From Edaphobacter sp. 4G125 (GTDB lineage Bacteria; Acidobacteriota; Terriglobia; Terriglobales; Acidobacteriaceae): 64,000 bases of DNA. The DNA lies in NCBI RefSeq assembly GCF_014274685.1, contig NZ_CP060393.1:1795501-1859500 (forward strand), in the 5' to 3' direction. Positions within the stretch are counted from its first letter, which is position 1. Each line of letters begins with the position of its first letter. The position numbers were made by a program, and so were the translations under genes. Positions 62,695 to 64,000 of the stretch are shown here, piece by piece. Below the pieces are notes generated by a model. That model had not been told where the DNA came from. It did no database searches and saw nothing but the letters and a program-made list of their open reading frames with translations.

Positions 62695-64000
62695 TCAGGA
62701 ATGGGTTGTGAGCGATGCAGAAAATGAAGGTCCTTCATCCTGAATCAATGCAGGAAGAGATACTGTAACGGAGGCTCCCTGGGGGAGGCGGTTCAAGATC
62801 TGAATGGAGCCGCCTGCACGATCACAGATTGCTTTGCATATGGAAAGCCCCAGGCCTGATCCACCGCTTTTGCGAGAGCGCGACGGATCTCCTCGATAGA
62901 AAGGTTCAAAAATATGAGGAAGGTCATCCGAATGAATACCCTCTCCTTCATCTTGAACGAATAATTTCATCCAGGGCCCTTCTGATGTAAGCGTAACGCG
63001 AATGACGCTCCCTTCAGGACTATGTTGAAGTGCGTTCATCAGCAGGTTAGAACACAAAAGGATAGCGTCGCGGCTGTCGACAGGGACCTCAGCTTTGGTG
63101 TAGAGCTCGGTCGATATATTGATTTCCTTGATTTCAGCGAAGGGCTGAACCTGTTGTGCCGCCGCTTCAATACTCTTCCAGAAAATACAAGAGGTGGGCT
63201 TATCGTTGGTATTGGAAGATGGTTGTTCCAGACGGGCCAGCGTAAGCATCTTTTGGATAGTTGTCTCCAGACGGGTCAGGTCATCGAGAGTCTGTATTAA
63301 GCCGTGATCGTATTCTTCTTGGGAACGCTTTCGCATCCTCAACAATTGCATCGAAGATTTTACGATTGCGAGATCGGTCTTCAGCTCATGTGCGGCATCG
63401 TGAGTGAGACGACGCTGCTGCTGAAATGAATCTTGCAAACGAGAGAGCGCAGCTTCGAGCGCATTCGCTAGAGGGCGCAATTCGGTGATCTCTTTAGCGC
63501 TTGCAGGAGGATCAAAGCGGCAACTATTCAAATTAATTCGGCCTGCTTCATGAGCAAGTTCATAGACCGGAGAGAGGCTCTTCCGGACCATCCAGGCTAG
63601 AACGACGGCGGTAATGCTTAGGAGGAGAATTGTAGCGATTGCGAGAAACCGGGTTGCTTCGAGAACCTCATGCCATAGATGTTTTGTGGGCATGCCATAG
63701 GTTACGGTGACTCTATATTCAGTTCCCCCGTTTGCTGTTCCCGGATCAATGATGCGTATCCCGTGAAGGACTACAAATCTGTACCCTTGCCCCTTGATTT
63801 GAGCATTATGGAAGGTGGGATCTATAGACGCGCGTTCTTCCGAAAAAGAGGGAACGATGCCTGCGGTGCCTAAGATGTTTCCTTTTTCATCTTCAACGCG
63901 AAATACAGAGTTTTTCGTCAGATGGATTCCGCGCATATCCATAAGAAGATTGTCTGAAATATCGTCTGCATCCTGAACAGCTCCAAATAGCGTCTGAGCC
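62695..64000 (-). CDS. Sensor histidine kinase, 5' end outside the window
   Basis: The frame stays open to the window edge at 64000, so the protein start is missing. An extracytoplasmic sensor region precedes a membrane helix ('FLAIATILLLSITAVVLAWMV', about residues 99-119 counted from the ATG at 63942), a HAMP-like linker, and a kinase core. The H-box is 'HDAAHELKTDLA', with the phosphorylated His in HELKTD at residue 185; the position after Thr, nearly always Pro, is Asp. N-, G1- and G2-boxes are intact ('CSNLLMNALQHSP', 'DEGEGI', 'GGSGLGLSICKAI'). The response regulator is not in the window. Confidence 0.9.
   Translation of the reverse strand, partial: AQTLFGAVQDADDISDNLLMDMRGIHLTKNSVFRVEDEKGNILGTAGIVPSFSEERASIDPTFHNAQIKGQGYRFVVLHGIRIIDPGTANGGTEYRVTVTYGMPTKHLWHEVLEATRFLAIATILLLSITAVVLAWMVRKSLSPVYELAHEAGRINLNSCRFDPPASAKEITELRPLANALEAALSRLQDSFQQQRRLTHDAAHELKTDLAIVKSSMQLLRMRKRSQEEYDHGLIQTLDDLTRLETTIQKMLTLARLEQPSSNTNDKPTSCIFWKSIEAAAQQVQPFAEIKEINISTELYTKAEVPVDSRDAILLCSNLLMNALQHSPEGSVIRVTLTSEGPWMKLFVQDEGEGIHSDDLPHIFEPFYRGDPSRSRKSGGSGLGLSICKAICDRAGGSIQILNRLPQGASVTVSLPALIQDEGPSFSASLTTHS

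Noticed and set aside
1..64000. Search for tRNA, rRNA, CRISPR, riboswitch and prophage.
   Set aside because: None recognised by eye on either strand; no T-psi-C loop, repeat array, or integrase/terminase-like frame was found. Not a computed search.

Overview
The window reads as chromosomal DNA of an Acidobacteriota species, most likely class Terriglobia (the Granulicella / Edaphobacter / Terriglobus group). This is inferred from gene content. There are two large Oar-like TonB-dependent proteins with an N-terminal carboxypeptidase-regulatory fold, a PadR regulator paired with an 870-codon ADOP-type permease, an acidobacterial VWFA-type secreted protein, a long FG-GAP/Ig-like surface protein, and many secreted proteins of unknown role. 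The DNA is moderately GC-rich, with a few AT-rich spacers. I saw no rRNA, tRNA, CRISPR array, prophage or transposase. The first gene (YncE-like lipoprotein) and the last (sensor histidine kinase) run off the window ends.

Layout. 1-4.6 kb: lipoprotein beta-propeller, an ECF sigma/anti-sigma pair, tlyA and nadK. 5-8.4 kb: one giant FG-GAP protein. 8.9-15.4 kb: coaA, then an ABC module (two FtsX-type permeases and a LolD-like ATPase) behind an FTR1 iron permease that carries a DUF2318 Fe-S domain, then trxA. 15.5-21.8 kb: a CorC/HlyC-type CBS membrane protein coupled to a lone OppB-type permease, then an XRE-cupin regulator divergent from a homodimeric-type pyruvate dehydrogenase E1 gene across a perfect 44-bp palindrome. 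21.8-25.5 kb: a minus-strand run tatD-yajQ-polyprenyl synthase-VWA protein. 26-31.3 kb: PadR/ADOP permease, divergent from an ArsR-SRPBCC-47-residue protein-DUF899 operon. 31.7-37.2 kb: Oar-like receptor, cupin, and an oxidoreductase/ArsR divergent pair. 37.4-49.8 kb: metG, VOC protein, FadR-type regulator, nitroreductase-NUDIX-hydrolase operon, ubiX, YkgJ-type protein, purB, MarR-ClC channel pair and a glutaredoxin. 50-64 kb: a glutaminase-like secreted protein converging on a GH109-type enzyme, ribA, a CAP-domain protein, a second Oar-like protein, an alginate-lyase-like enzyme divergent from a TonB receptor, and the histidine kinase.

How the genes work together. Much of the window consists of housekeeping genes dispersed singly among small regulator-plus-target cassettes: sigma/anti-sigma, XRE-cupin/aceE, PadR/ADOP, ArsR/SRPBCC, ArsR/oxidoreductase and MarR/ClC. 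Four of these have clear palindromes in the divergent or upstream region, so the regulatory logic can be read from sequence. The FTR1-DUF2318/FtsX/FtsX/ATPase set looks like one iron-uptake machine. The last 14 kb is biased to secreted or outer-membrane polymer use.

Two families of short palindromic dispersed repeats (five and three copies) sit only between genes and twice occur as a composite. A third short motif, GCAAAGTATTC, recurs in AT-rich spacers. Start codons were moved from the longest open frame where a ribosome binding site or family alignment supported it. Domain assignments are from recognition of motifs, not from searches.
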